Shown: one piece after another, positions 18,751-27,390 of the stretch
Numbering within the stretch: the stretch's first letter is position 1
How the letters are laid out: every line of letters starts with the position of its first letter
Source of the DNA: Lacticaseibacillus saniviri JCM 17471 = DSM 24301
GTDB taxonomy: Bacteria; Bacillota; Bacilli; Lactobacillales; Lactobacillaceae
Direction: 5' to 3'
Assembly (NCBI RefSeq): GCF_001311785.1
Contig: NZ_BBBX01000020.1
Location: 1-56,196, forward strand
DNA: 56,196 bases
The notes under the pieces: generated by a model
The model's input: only the letters and a program-made list of their open reading frames with translations
The model's database searches: none
What the model was told of the DNA's origin: nothing
Translations under genes and position numbers: made by a program

Positions 18751-20623
18751 CTACGCGTGTGTATTGAATGCATCGTTGCTGAACTGCAGGTGCTTGACGC
18801 GATGATTGATTTCTTCCTGGCGACCGTGAACCATTGGCCGCTGATTCGGATTTCCGAGATACCCACATAATCGCTTGACCACATCACACTGAGCTGGATC
18901 GTGGTTGCCACAATCAGGGCAGACATAACCCTTCGCGGTGGCTAGGAATTCCCCTTGGAAACCGCACTTGAAACACTGGTCAATCGGCGTGTTGGTTCCC
19001 AAGTAACCGATGCGGTCGTAGGCGTAGTCCCAAACCGTTTCAAGGGCATCTGGATTCTGCTTGAGGTTTGGATATTCACAATAATGAATAAAACCACCAG
19101 CGGAGTACTGCGGATAATCCTTTTCAAAGTCGATTTTCTCAAATGGTGACGGGCTCTTGCGCACGTCATAATGGAAACTATTGGTGTAATAGTTCTTGTC
19201 CGTGATATCGGCAATCTCACCAAACTTCTTGCGATCAGCTTGGCAGAACGTATCCGTCAACGATTCAGAAGGTGTCGCATAGACAGAGAAATGATACCCA
19301 TATTCCGCTTCCCAATCCTTGCAGGCCTGATCCAGAACCTGCAATACCTTGATTGTGAATGCCTTAGCTTTAGGATTCTTCTCCCACTCTGGGCCAAAGA
19401 AGACCGTTCCCACTTCATAGAGACCGATATAACCCAGAGAAATCGTGGCCCGTGAGTTCTTAAACAACTGGTCCACATCGTCATTGACACCCAAGCGCTT
19501 ACCGAAAGCGCCGTATTGATACAAAATGGGTGCCTGCTTGGGTGTTGCCTGTTTGGTCTGTTCAATTCGATACAACAAGCCCGTTTTGACAATGGCCAAT
19601 CGTTGTTCGAGTAAGTCCCAGAAGGCCGCTTGATCATCCCGGGTTTCCAGCGCAGTCCGTGGCAGATTCATGGTGATAACACCGAGGTTCATCCGCCCAG
19701 AGTTAACCGCCTCACCCGTTTCGGGGTCCTGCCAACCCTGTAGGAAACTCCGACAACCCATAGGCGCCTTGAAACTCCCCGTCAGATCAACAATCTTGTC
19801 GTAGCTCAGGACATCGGGATACATCCGCTTGGTGGCACATTCAATGGCGAGCTGCTTAATGTCATAGTTGGGATCAGTCGCATTCAGATTCAGGCCCCGC
19901 TTGAGTGTGAACACTAACTTGGGAAAAATTGCAGTGCGCTTGGTCTTACCCAGGCCATTGATGCGAATCTGCAGAATCGCCTTTTGAATGGCGCGTTCAA
20001 TCCAATTTTCACCTAGCCCAAAGCCTAGTGTGACAAAAGGCGTTGGCCCTGCGTGGAATAAAGTGTATTCACTTGATATTCAAAGGTCTGCATAGCCGCA
20101 TTAATATCGCGAATCGTCTGTTCGCGCGCGAATTGTTCACGCTTGTCAACATCGTCGGTCAATTCTTCGACGACGTGCAAGTGATGTTGATAATTCTTTT
20201 CGGCAAATGGTGCTAATACCTGATCAGCCCGATCAAATGAACAGCCGCCGTATTGACTTGAAGCGACATTGGCAATGATTTGCGTGGCCTGCGTGACCGC
20301 GACACCAATTGAGTGTGCCTGCTCAACGGCCGCATTCCCAATTTTAAAGCCATGATTCAGCATCTCGCCAAAGTCAATTAAGCAACAGTTGGTCTCTGGC
20401 ATAAATGGGCTGTAATCCAAATCGTGCCAATGGATGTCCCCATTTTGTGTGCTTCAGCGACTTCCGGTGGCAGCATGGCCAATCCCCGGTTCTTGCTGAC
20501 GACACCAGCCGTGAGGTCGCGAAAAGTCGCAAAGACCTCACTGTCCTTATTTGCATTTTCGTGGACCACGCGTGAATCCCGCGAGATTAACCGATCAACG
20601 GCTTGTTCAAGTGATGTTGCCAT
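18751..20623 (-). CDS. nrdD: Anaerobic ribonucleoside-triphosphate reductase without ATP-cone, frame-broken
   Basis: Reduces NTPs to dNTPs in the absence of oxygen. About 625 residues from the ATG at 20623 (GGGGGAA upstream). The catalytic domain starts at once: RVVHENANKDS, FRDLTAG, NCCLIDF, NVASSQYGG. A zinc site, CFKCGFQG...CPDCGN, lies near the C-terminus, then the glycyl-radical motif LCGYLGNPNQRP. Breaks lie near 20448 and 20028. The usual N-terminal ATP-cone of about 100 residues is absent, and the upstream DNA does not encode one. Two NrdR-like boxes lie upstream. Confidence 0.92.
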
Positions 20624-20659
20624 ATCAATTCCCCCAATTACTAACGTGTTATCATCATA

Positions 20660-20705
20660 CCACAATATATGGGGGCTAAAGATTACATAACACAAGATAT
20701 ATGTA
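20660..20705 (-). promoter_or_regulatory. Two NrdR-like boxes upstream of nrdD
   Basis: Plus-strand sites CCACAATATATGGGGG (20660-20675) and ACACAAGATATATGTA (20690-20705) each partly match the NrdR consensus ACACNAWATATWGTGT. They start exactly 30 bases apart, and paired boxes about three helical turns apart are typical of NrdR control. Matches are imperfect. Confidence 0.45.
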
Positions 20706-20811
20706 TGTATTGGTTCTGATGCTTGTTGATGGGCTTAAAATAATTTGGTGCCATTGACAGAAGTTGTGTTTGCGCTTACACTTCAAGTAAATTCAAAGGG
20801 AGATGTGCTTG

Positions 20812-21192
20812 ATGTTCAATGACCTACAACAGGCAATTAAAAAGCCAACCGTCATCACTGATGAAGAATCCATCCTCTTCCTATACAGCATCTCGGAACA
20901 ATGGCATCCAAAGCGCACCGACAAATTAAAAACACTGCTGACGGGATTCGCGACACAAGGGCAAAACATGAGTAGCATGAACAGTCTACCCTATGCCAAA
21001 CCCGAGTTTGTCAAAACAACACGAAACCAGTTGGCGCACACCAAATTTCCAATTCAACTCACGTTTGGCCACCCACAGATGATCAATGCGCTGCACTTTA
21101 TTGAGGCGACGACGGATTTTACGGATTTCATTAGTACGCTACAGCGAAAAACAGTGACGCTGGTGAGCGCGGCGGAACTGCGCGTACAGTAA
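20812..21192 (+). CDS. Hypothetical protein (126 aa)
   Basis: Intact soluble protein; family not recognised. The ATG at 20812 is preferred to ATG 20803 because AAAGGGAG at 20796-20803 leaves proper spacing only for the second. It is divergent from nrdD and followed by a perfect terminator. Confidence 0.6.
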   Translation: MFNDLQQAIKKPTVITDEESILFLYSISEQWHPKRTDKLKTLLTGFATQGQNMSSMNSLPYAKPEFVKTTRNQLAHTKFPIQLTFGHPQMINALHFIEATTDFTDFISTLQRKTVTLVSAAELRVQ

Positions 21193-21217
21193 TGTTAGTA
21201 TCTGTTTTCAAACTAAA

Positions 21218-21252
21218 GGGGTTGTGACAAAACGTAGTTTTGTCACAACCCT
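21218..21252 (+). terminator. Perfect-stem terminator
   Basis: GGGTTGTGACAAAAC and GTTTTGTCACAACCC pair perfectly around a GTA loop, 26 bases after the stop of the gene at 20812. The tail is TATTTCTATTT rather than pure T. Confidence 0.75.
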
Positions 21253-21288
21253 ATTTCTATTTCCGAACAAACTAGACTAATCGCGTTC

Positions 21289-21388
21289 CAAAAGACTGAG
21301 AATTCCGGTTAACTTGGATTGATTTAAAAGCCTAAGTTCGGGCTTTATCATCAATCCTTGTTAATCCTCATTCTCAAAGCGTCTTTTG
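21289..21388. repeat. 100-bp imperfect inverted repeat element
   Basis: Successive paired blocks fold onto each other: AAAAGAC/GTCTTTT, GAGAAT/ATTCTC, GGTTAAC/GTTAATCC, GGATTGAT/ATCAATCC and AAAGCC/GGGCTTT, with a TAAGTTC tip. It lies between the terminator at 21218 and the CPBP gene. It could be a structured RNA, a small non-autonomous repeat, or the terminator of the CPBP gene. Confidence 0.55.
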
Positions 21389-21400
21389 TCACAGCTTCTT

Positions 21401-22013
21401 TTATATTGCGATACTAAAAAAGTTAGCAAAGAAATGCAGCGCAATCGAATCGAGAATATTGCGGGTGCGACTGTAGATCCACCCCAAAATCAGACCCATA
21501 ATAAATGCAAAAAGCACTTCACCAACGGACAGATAACCGGTATGCATCAGAGCAAAAATAGTGACGACCATAAAATTTGCCGACCAACGTGTGATGAATC
21601 GGGATTAATCAGAACGAATCGAAAGGCGAACTCTTCTATGAATGGTGCAATGAGCAGTGGCACTATCTGAAAGATAACTACCTGCCATTTCGGCAGAATA
21701 ACCTCTGGCGTCGGGAGCGCAGGTAGAAAGCCATTCACTTGATGTGCCAAGAACTGCACCGCGCCCGCTAGCAAAATATAACCCGCCAAACGATAGACCT
21801 GCCCCAGCCATTTGATGGGTTGTCCCTTAGGAAAGGCGCGTCTAAACGATGTCGCATACACATCATGGAAAAAGACAATGGTCAGTAGCAGTAGAAACAA
21901 TCTGATGGCTAAACTCGTGCTCAACAAAACAATCATATTCTTCACAACAAGTGATGCCAAAAATCAACTGCGAACGCCGCAAGCACAATGAACAAGTACG
22001 CTTTTCGTTTCAT
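21401..22013 (-). CDS. CPBP-family intramembrane metalloprotease, frame-broken
   Basis: Integral membrane protein of about 204 residues (Abi/CAAX protease family, often bacteriocin self-immunity). The true start is ATG 22013 after GAGGTGA. It gives MKRKAYLFIVLAAFAVDF, which joins the rest if one T is added to the run near 21955. A second break is near 21605 (one C). Motifs: EEFAFR (EExxxR), FALMH (FxxxH), and HFFANF near the end, the three expected catalytic blocks. Its target is unknown. Confidence 0.8.
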
Positions 22014-22125
22014 CTCGAATCACCTCACTGGTGTCTGTATTTATCCGTTTTCATTATAACATGTACCCTTAAACTCGCATTTATCGTATACTCGAGATAT
22101 AAATTCAAAAAAAAAAGGAAACGTG

Positions 22126-22743
22126 ATGGGGCGCTTTTTACTGACCTCACCGGACAACGCGGCCCGGTTAGGCTATAACGAGGAACTCGTTGAATTTACG
22201 TTTGATGCCAGCTCGCAAGCCATTCACTTCACCAATAGTCGCGTGCCAAATCAAATCTTCTATCTGGTGAACGTCTGGTCCTACGGGTATTCAACAACCG
22301 AAATCAAAGGTCATGGCGGATTTGGTAGCACTGTCATCGGTGGCGTTCTTGCCGGGCCAGCTGGTGCCATGGCTGGTTTAATGATTGGTCGGCAATTTGA
22401 TGAGGTCAGCACCGAACATCCCGGCCCCATCATCCTGCGCTTTATTTCTGAATCCAACTTAATCGCAGATAATCCCGATTTTATTGATCTTCAAACTGGC
22501 GGGACTCGTGCTCAAGCGAACCAACTCGGGCAATTGGCAGCAGATATTTTCACCATCCAAGATAGGTTAATCGCTCGACATAGGCATGAAGCCAACAAGC
22601 CTCGCGCGCCTATGACGCTAGCCGAGTATGACCAAATAAGTGCTGCAGCTCAGCAGGAAAAGGTACCAACTTATGATGATCAATGGTGGGACAACTATAT
22701 TGCCGAGCGCAAAGCCAGAGAAGCCGGAAAACAGCATCGGTGA
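22126..22743 (+). CDS. Hypothetical protein with Gly-rich hydrophobic segment (205 aa)
   Basis: Intact. The first 60 residues look beta-rich; residues about 65-90 (GGFGSTVIGGVLAGPAGAMA) form a Gly/Ala-rich hydrophobic stretch; the C-terminus is charged and helical. The family is not recognised. ATG 22126 follows AAGGAA; GTG 22123 is also possible. Divergent from the CPBP gene. Confidence 0.6.
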   Translation: MGRFLLTSPDNAARLGYNEELVEFTFDASSQAIHFTNSRVPNQIFYLVNVWSYGYSTTEIKGHGGFGSTVIGGVLAGPAGAMAGLMIGRQFDEVSTEHPGPIILRFISESNLIADNPDFIDLQTGGTRAQANQLGQLAADIFTIQDRLIARHRHEANKPRAPMTLAEYDQISAAAQQEKVPTYDDQWWDNYIAERKAREAGKQHR

Positions 22744-22875
22744 TGGCGATGATTTTGATTTCTTTAAGCTCTGAAACAAATTTAGCCGACCATTAGCGAT
22801 AAGGCGTCGCGACTAACCCGATTTCTTTAGTTTAGCCAGAGCAACATGCTAAGCTTGAAATAAGGGGGAATAACT

Positions 22876-23356
22876 ATGATTGCAAAGCGTAAGATAAACT
22901 GGCTACACCTTTTATTTTGTTGTTGTGGTTGAGATGACTGGGATTCTATCCGGTGTTCTAGCGGGTGACATCAAGACTCACTATCTCGCACTGAATTTAC
23001 CCATTTTCTCACCACCTGCCGCAGTATTTGGCCCAGTTTGGACAATTCTGTACTTAATGATTGGTATCTCTGGCTATCTTGTTTTAAATGATAGCGCGTC
23101 ACGCGCCACAACCCGGATCAACTTCTGGTTGTTTGTCAGTCAATTAATACTTAATTTTTGTTGGAGCATCGTCTTCTTCGGTGGCAACCAATACTTCATT
23201 GGACTCATCATCATCATTTTGCTCGACGCAGTGGTCATCATGTGCATCCGCAGCTTTAAACCTGTAAATCGAGTGGCGGCCTACTTACTCGTTCCTTACT
23301 TACTCTGGTTACTATTTGCCACCTATCTCACATTCGGCGTGGCCCTTTTAAACTAA
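22876..23356 (+). CDS. tspO: TspO/MBR-family membrane protein, frame-broken
   Basis: Five-helix tryptophan-rich sensory protein and porphyrin-binding homologue, about 160 residues. The start is ATG 22876 after AAGGGGGAA. The family signature is PIFSPPAAVFGPVWTILYLM, followed by WLFVSQLILNFCWSIVFFG and LLWLLFATYLTFGVALLN. One break near 22920 (T run) separates the first 14 residues from the rest. Its role in lactobacilli is unclear. Confidence 0.85.
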
Positions 23357-23368
23357 TTGGTTGATGAT

Positions 23369-23411
23369 CCAAAAAGCCACCGTCCAGAAACTTTCTGGAA
23401 AGTGGCTTTTA
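23369..23411. terminator. Terminator between convergent genes
   Basis: AAAAGCCAC-CG-TCCAGAAA pairs with TTTCTGGA-AA-GTGGCTTTT, a hairpin flanked by A and T runs, after tspO and overlapping the stop of the leftward gene at 23409. Confidence 0.8.
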
Positions 23412-23603
23412 TTTTGATTTCATCGCACTTCTCTCGCGGATCACTTTGACTGCTGAGACAATAATGGCCGCGAGGAAAAAGAACGCAAGCAACTGAACCA
23501 ATAATGAACGCGGATCAATCACGGTAAGCACAATAAAGATGAGTAACAGGGCCGCGAGTCTTTGCTGACGACCTTTTAGCGTGTTTGGCTTCAATCGATT
23601 CAT
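23409..23603 (-). CDS. Small two-helix membrane protein (64 aa)
   Basis: A basic N-terminus is followed by two hydrophobic segments (about residues 17-32 and 36-55) and a basic tail. ATG 23603 has GGAGGGG upstream. Family not recognised. Confidence 0.6.
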   Translation of the reverse strand: MNRLKPNTLKGRQQRLAALLLIFIVLTVIDPRSLLVQLLAFFFLAAIIVSAVKVIRERSAMKSK

Positions 23604-23700
23604 CAAACCCCTCCTCAGTCTCGATGTTTCCAGCGCTAAACGTTATGTCAAGGTCAATGTACGACTTTTTCGCTTTTCAACAACATTAAGCACTCGAGGA

Positions 23701-23729
23701 TTGACTTTCGCGTTTACTCATTGTATTAT
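23701..23729 (+). promoter_or_regulatory. Sigma-A promoter
   Basis: TTGACT (23701-23706), a 17-bp spacer and TATTAT (23724-23729), 60 bases upstream of the small gene at 23790. Confidence 0.7.
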
Positions 23730-23789
23730 CATCAAAAGTTAACTTCATCGACTTTTAGATGGTTCTGAAGACAAGATAGGAGGAAGCGC

Positions 23790-23972
23790 ATGCGTATTAT
23801 TTTATTTGCCACTATTGCGATTTTGACTAAGTTTCTCGCATTCGTTTTACTGATTGCCACCGTTTGGCAAGTCACCGACGTTGTTAAACATCAATGGCAA
23901 CCACAGACCTCATTCTTGGACAAAAGCTGGCAAGTAATCCAGCTAGCAATCACAATTCTGCCATTGGCCTAG
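23790..23972 (+). CDS. Small membrane protein (60 aa)
   Basis: Residues 3-27 form one long hydrophobic helix, with a second weaker one at the C-terminal end. GGAGGAAG precedes the ATG. It has its own promoter and terminator, so it is a real single-gene unit. Function unknown. Confidence 0.6.
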   Translation: MRIILFATIAILTKFLAFVLLIATVWQVTDVVKHQWQPQTSFLDKSWQVIQLAITILPLA

Positions 23973-23979
23973 CTTACGA

Positions 23980-24019
23980 GAAAAGACCACTAACACCTGC
24001 TTGTGTTAGTGGTCTTTTT
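23980..24019 (+). terminator. Terminator
   Basis: AAAAGACCACTAACAC and GTGTTAGTGGTCTTTT pair perfectly around a 6-nt loop, with a T tail. Confidence 0.9.
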
Positions 24020-24104
24020 GACATTTCAAGCTTCTCAACTAATGTAAAAAGACCGTTTCGATCATCTTCCTCGCCAATGCCGCTGCAGCCCGTGAACCAA
24101 AAAA

Positions 24105-24148
24105 TCCCATAATTGTCAGCCAACATTGCCGAAACAATTATGGGACGT
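24105..24148 (-). terminator. Terminator of the host gene interrupted by the prophage
   Basis: On the minus strand CCCATAATTGT and ACAATTATGGG pair and are followed by six T. It sits 10 bases past the stop codon (24157-24159) of a short leftover reading frame. Confidence 0.8.
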
Positions 24149-24156
24149 TGAATTAA

Positions 24157-24207
24157 TTACTTGCCCTTAGTATCCTCTTCGTTCATGTTCAAAATGCTCA
24201 TAAAGGC
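24157..24207 (-). pseudogene. 3' remnant of a host gene at the prophage border
   Basis: On the minus strand a short frame reads EAFMSILNMNEEDTKGK then stop, followed at once by a terminator. Upstream, the frame is closed by TAA directly before the Glu codon. There is no start or ribosome site. This is what remains when a phage integrates into the 3' end of a gene. I do not recognise which gene it belonged to. Confidence 0.55.
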
Positions 24208-24225
24208 TTCTTATAATGTCCTTTG
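24200..24225. other. Probable prophage attachment junction
   Basis: Position inferred from the point where the leftover host frame meets foreign, AT-rich sequence. CTTATAATGTC at 24210-24220 recurs inverted as GACATTATAAG at 24276-24286. The partner attachment site is beyond the right end of the window, so the exact core cannot be read here. Confidence 0.4.
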
Positions 24226-24378
24226 ATTTCAACTAAATACTCTGATTTAATCCGCTTATATCGCTTTTAAATTCAGACATTATAAGACAATTTCAGCTCC
24301 AATTGAACTATTTCTTTTATGTGATCTTTATTTGATTAGAAATTCCGTCGGCAAATCGTCGGCAAGTCGAAATTTCTC

Positions 24379-24409
24379 TTGAATATTTCGAACGTATGTT
24401 CGATAATAT
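24379..24409 (+). promoter_or_regulatory. SOS-controlled promoter (LexA/DinR box 24389-24402)
   Basis: CGAACGTATGTTCG at 24389-24402 is a perfect Gram-positive SOS box (CGAAC-N4-GTTCG). It lies in the spacer between TTGAAT (24379-24384) and GATAAT (24402-24407). LexA bound here would block the promoter until DNA damage. Just upstream are two tandem 11-bp copies, CGTCGGCAAAT and CGTCGGCAAGT (24346-24367). Confidence 0.8.
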
Positions 24410-24426
24410 TTGAAGGAGGTGATCGC

Positions 24427-24642
24427 ATGAACCAGATTGTAATCATAGACAAATTTTATATAAGTAGGAAAAACTGCCCTGCTGGCATGACCAAAATTAG
24501 AGTTGCTGGTGAAACTATCGGATTAATTGAAACTGTTAAGCTGCTGGACGATTTACCTCGCCTGTTGAACCGATCACTGACAGATGCCGAACAAGCCGAG
24601 ATTATTAATCTGGCACCACGGTCCCTATCAATGATTGCATGA
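24427..24642 (+). CDS. Small hypothetical protein, SOS-regulated cassette (71 aa)
   Basis: First gene after the SOS box; ATG 24427 follows GGAGGTGATCGC. Intact, with no recognised domain. It ends 9 bases before the YolD-like gene, so both are on one damage-inducible transcript. Confidence 0.65.
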   Translation: MNQIVIIDKFYISRKNCPAGMTKIRVAGETIGLIETVKLLDDLPRLLNRSLTDAEQAEIINLAPRSLSMIA

Positions 24643-24651
24643 GGTGAAAAT

Positions 24652-25046
24652 ATGGCACACATTAAACCAGTTGACGACCCGGAAGCAACAGCAGCGAACT
24701 TTTTCAAAAATGACTATCAAGATCGAGGAATGGTAAAGTGGCAAGGTTACTTTTTAAGCGACCACACCAGCGCACTCAAGACTGAAGCTAAAGAAGATGA
24801 ACAGATGTGGCATCAGCAGATTCCCGATCCTATGATGCCTACCCGCATCAAAGAACTTCTTGAACAGGCACAAACGAAGAGCCAGACAGTCATTATCTAC
24901 ACAAATGTCACCGACCTCAACCAACGCTTCCAAATCCCCATCATTGGACGCATCCAAGGCTGGGAAAATCAGATGCTTTATCTAGGCGACGCCAATTTGT
25001 CGCAATCAAAGACATCCGGGCCGTCATCATCGATTCAGTCGATTAA
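24652..25046 (+). CDS. YolD-like protein, frame-broken
   Basis: About 131 residues. The YolD signature is clear: DRGMVKWQGYFLSDHTSAL near residues 28-46, then MPTRIKELLEQA and GRIQGW. YolD proteins usually pair with a Y-family translesion polymerase (UvrX/UmuC type) in Gram-positive prophages and plasmids. No polymerase gene follows here. One break near 24996 (T run): adding a T gives the expected ending VAIKDIRAVIIDSVD. SOS-induced via the box at 24389. Confidence 0.8.
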
Positions 25047-25203
25047 CACTTTGATTGGGTTTCTTCTATAGTAATTGATTCCGTTTTTAGCGGCCGTTCT
25101 TCGGAGTGGTTGCTTTTTAAATTATTCTAGATTCGGGTATAGACTTTTTAGCTTCTCAGGTATTTCTTTATATGTAGGGCAACAAAAAGAAAGGACCCTC
25201 CTC

Positions 25204-25401
25204 ATGACAACACACCATTTTCTTAGTGGTAAGTATCTGATTACCATCGAAAAATCCGACAACATTCTAGTAGAAACTCGCTTGCTTGTATCTAAAGATA
25301 AGCGGCTTATTGATCAACACTATTTAGCCCGCATGGATAAACTCATTGAAAAGTATGGCATGCCGCTGGAGCCTATTCATATCGATACCTTCAAGGATTA
25401 G
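25204..25401 (+). CDS. Small phage protein (65 aa)
   Basis: Intact; AAAGGAC lies upstream of ATG 25204. No recognised domain. It is part of the rightward cassette at the prophage edge and is followed by a hairpin. Confidence 0.5.
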   Translation: MTTHHFLSGKYLITIEKSDNILVETRLLVSKDKRLIDQHYLARMDKLIEKYGMPLEPIHIDTFKD

Positions 25402-25421
25402 CGTATAAATTTTGCCCTACA

Positions 25422-25443
25422 GGCCGTGGAAACACGGCTTTTG
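25422..25443 (+). terminator. Small terminator
   Basis: GCCGTG-GAAA-CACGGC with a TTTTG tail, 20 bases past the stop of the gene at 25204. Confidence 0.6.
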
Positions 25444-25473
25444 CGTAATCTCTATGTAAAAGGAGGTTAGCGT

Positions 25474-25656
25474 ATGAAGGCTCAAACCTTTGCACTTTCA
25501 GGCGGCTTAACAATGGAAATCATCAGCGATGGTCAAACAATCTCGGTGGCACTTGTGGCAATAGGCTCACACAATGATATAGATCGTGTTTATCATCAGA
25601 TTGTGACACTGGCAAAAGAGACATACGGCTCACCGATAGCTGGTTTTGAACTATAA
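25474..25656 (+). CDS. Small phage protein (60 aa)
   Basis: Intact; a very good AAAGGAGG site precedes ATG 25474. Beta-strand-like first half, helical second half. No recognised domain. Terminator immediately after. Confidence 0.55.
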   Translation: MKAQTFALSGGLTMEIISDGQTISVALVAIGSHNDIDRVYHQIVTLAKETYGSPIAGFEL

Positions 25657-25690
25657 AAATAGGCCGCCTTTATGGGCGGTCTATTTTTTG
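25656..25690 (+). terminator. Terminator, overlapping the end of the opposing small peptide gene
   Basis: ATAGGCCGCC and GGGCGGTCTAT pair and run into TTTTTT. The minus-strand peptide gene (start 25802) ends in this same sequence. Confidence 0.75.
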
Positions 25691-25802
25691 AGTGTACTCT
25701 ATGCTTGACTAAGCCGTTTCCCTTCTGAAAATGAAAAAAGCTTTCGCCGACAGAGAAATGAATGATTATCACCAACGTGACCAACGTAATACTGGCAATC
25801 AT
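25685..25802 (-). CDS. Small membrane peptide, candidate type I toxin or lysis accessory
   Basis: ATG 25802 with GAGAGG upstream encodes a peptide starting MIASITLVTLVIIIHF, a single membrane helix, then a basic tail ending VHSKK. As written it reads on to 25596. One extra A in the run near 25685-25690 would give a TAG stop and a peptide of about 39 residues. Single-helix basic peptides in this position resemble type I toxins and small holin-like peptides, but no family assignment is certain. Confidence 0.45.
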
Positions 25803-25920
25803 CGCACCTCTCGAATTTCTGCAAAAGCTAAAGAAATCAGGCTTGTAACCTATTTCTATTCATTAATAATACTACTAATACAAATCTTCTAAAAGCTCAA
25901 ATTCACATCAATTATGAGCA

Positions 25921-25962
25921 AAAAAAAGAGCCACCAACCGCGTTAGCTGTCAGTGACTCTAT
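25921..25962 (-). terminator. Late-operon terminator
   Basis: On the minus strand AGAGTCAC and GTGGCTCT pair and run into eight T, directly after the endolysin stop. Confidence 0.8.
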
Positions 25963-25964
25963 TA

Positions 25965-26883
25965 TTATGGCTTGCCAGGGCCAAATTGTGTGTATTGCTT
26001 TGGCAAATAGGTGCTGTTGCCGACTAGGTACATCGGCTTGCCATTGATGGTCTTGGTACCGTTGTTCTTCCACTGTGTGCCTGTCTTGAGGCGCCGGCCC
26101 CAATACTTGCCGTTACCATCATACACATTGACGCCCCAGCCCTCTTTGTAGTTGACCGTGAGAACAGCGTCGTCGATATTTGTGTATTTGATAGGTAGAT
26201 ACTCGTTACCGCCATTGATTTTGCCGACCAGTAACATTGTCTGGCCCTTAATCACGCGGCGGCCTTGTACCTTCCAGCGGGTACCATGAGCAAGACGGCG
26301 CCCAGTCCACTGTCCATTGTCATAATAGGTGTTCACTCCATAGCCTGGTTGATAGACAACCTGAGCGACAGACTCGTCAATCGCCTTGTGTGGCCATGAT
26401 TCGACAACACCGGTGACGCCATTAAATGCTTCCTGATCCCAAGCAGCTAAACCGTTGGCCTCAATGGTCGAGATGATTGTTGCGGCGTAATTTGGTGCCG
26501 TGGCATAGCCGTCAGATTGTACTAAACGGGCAAATGTCCGGTAGTCCTTAACGCCCAAAAGATTGTGATACCGACTATTGTCGACAAAAACTAGCATGAT
26601 CTAGCACGCTAGTTGACCAATCAGGATATTTTCTAAACGCATCATTAATCGTGTAGTAGCCAGCTGCCGCAGACCATTCTTGCGTCGGGAACCACACCGA
26701 TTGACCGTTATAGGTACCTTTGATACCAAATAAGTTGTTATTTGGTGGTAAAGCAAGCTGTGATGACCCCCAAGCTGATTCGATAGCTGCTTGGGCCGCC
26801 GTCACAGATGGTAGAACTCCTCGTGACCATGATTTCAATGCTCCTGCTTTAATTGCTGCGAAAAATACTGTTGGATTAGTCAC
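25965..26883 (-). CDS. Phage endolysin (glucosaminidase + wall-binding repeats), frame-broken
   Basis: Peptidoglycan hydrolase of about 306 residues, released through the holin. Residues about 1-150 are a glucosaminidase (GH73-type) domain with AQAAIESAWGSSQLA (likely catalytic Glu) and NNNLFGIKGTYNG. The C-terminal half has two copies of a wall-binding repeat of the SLAP type (GRRLAHGTRWKVQG and GRRLKTGTQWKNNG, then MLLVG or MYLVG). The GTG at 26883 follows GGAGGAGG and overlaps the holin stop. One break in the run at 26586-26590. Confidence 0.88.
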
Positions 26884-27390
26884 TCATAGGGCCTCCTCCC
26901 TGTTCATCCGTTGATACATCGACTACACCTGTTTGAATTGGCTCATTGCTATTCTCCAGGGCTGTTATTTCAGCCAATTTATCTTCAAGCGCCTTGGTTA
27001 CCTCGCTAGCATCGATTTTAATTGTCGAAGCACCGACGGTCTTGGCTGCTGGTTTTGTGTGTCATACGCAAGATGCATTGCACTGACTGCTGATTCAACA
27101 GCTCCAGCAATAACTTCATCGCCTAAGACCGGTAAACCGAGTGTCTGCAACGTAGATTGCACTAGCTTAACTGCCTGAACCTGCTTGTCCTTGTTATCAA
27201 GATCACCGGCCTCTAACTTGTGCACGACAAAGACTGCGGTCTTATTGACGATATCCAGAGCTGTTTTAGCTGCCTGATTATCCTTAACTGCAGCATCAAT
27301 CTTAGCCCGATGCTGCTGATAGTAGGTATAAATTACACCAATAATAATTACCAGAGCTTGTGTGACCAATTTAGACATTTGCTGATTCAT
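26876..27390 (-). CDS. Phage holin, LL-H type, frame-broken
   Basis: About 171 residues. An N-terminal membrane helix (LVTQALVIIIGVIYTYY) is followed by a long charged helical region, as in the holin family of Lactobacillus phage LL-H. One break near 27055 (A run): adding one A continues the frame as KPAAKTVGASTIKID and ends at PMSD. It makes the membrane lesion that frees the endolysin encoded next. Confidence 0.8.

Noticed and set aside
20623..20695. Longer NrdD start using an upstream in-frame TTG-type start near 20695
   Set aside because: The added residues do not resemble an ATP-cone and run through the NrdR-like box at 20660. ATG 20623 has a good ribosome site.
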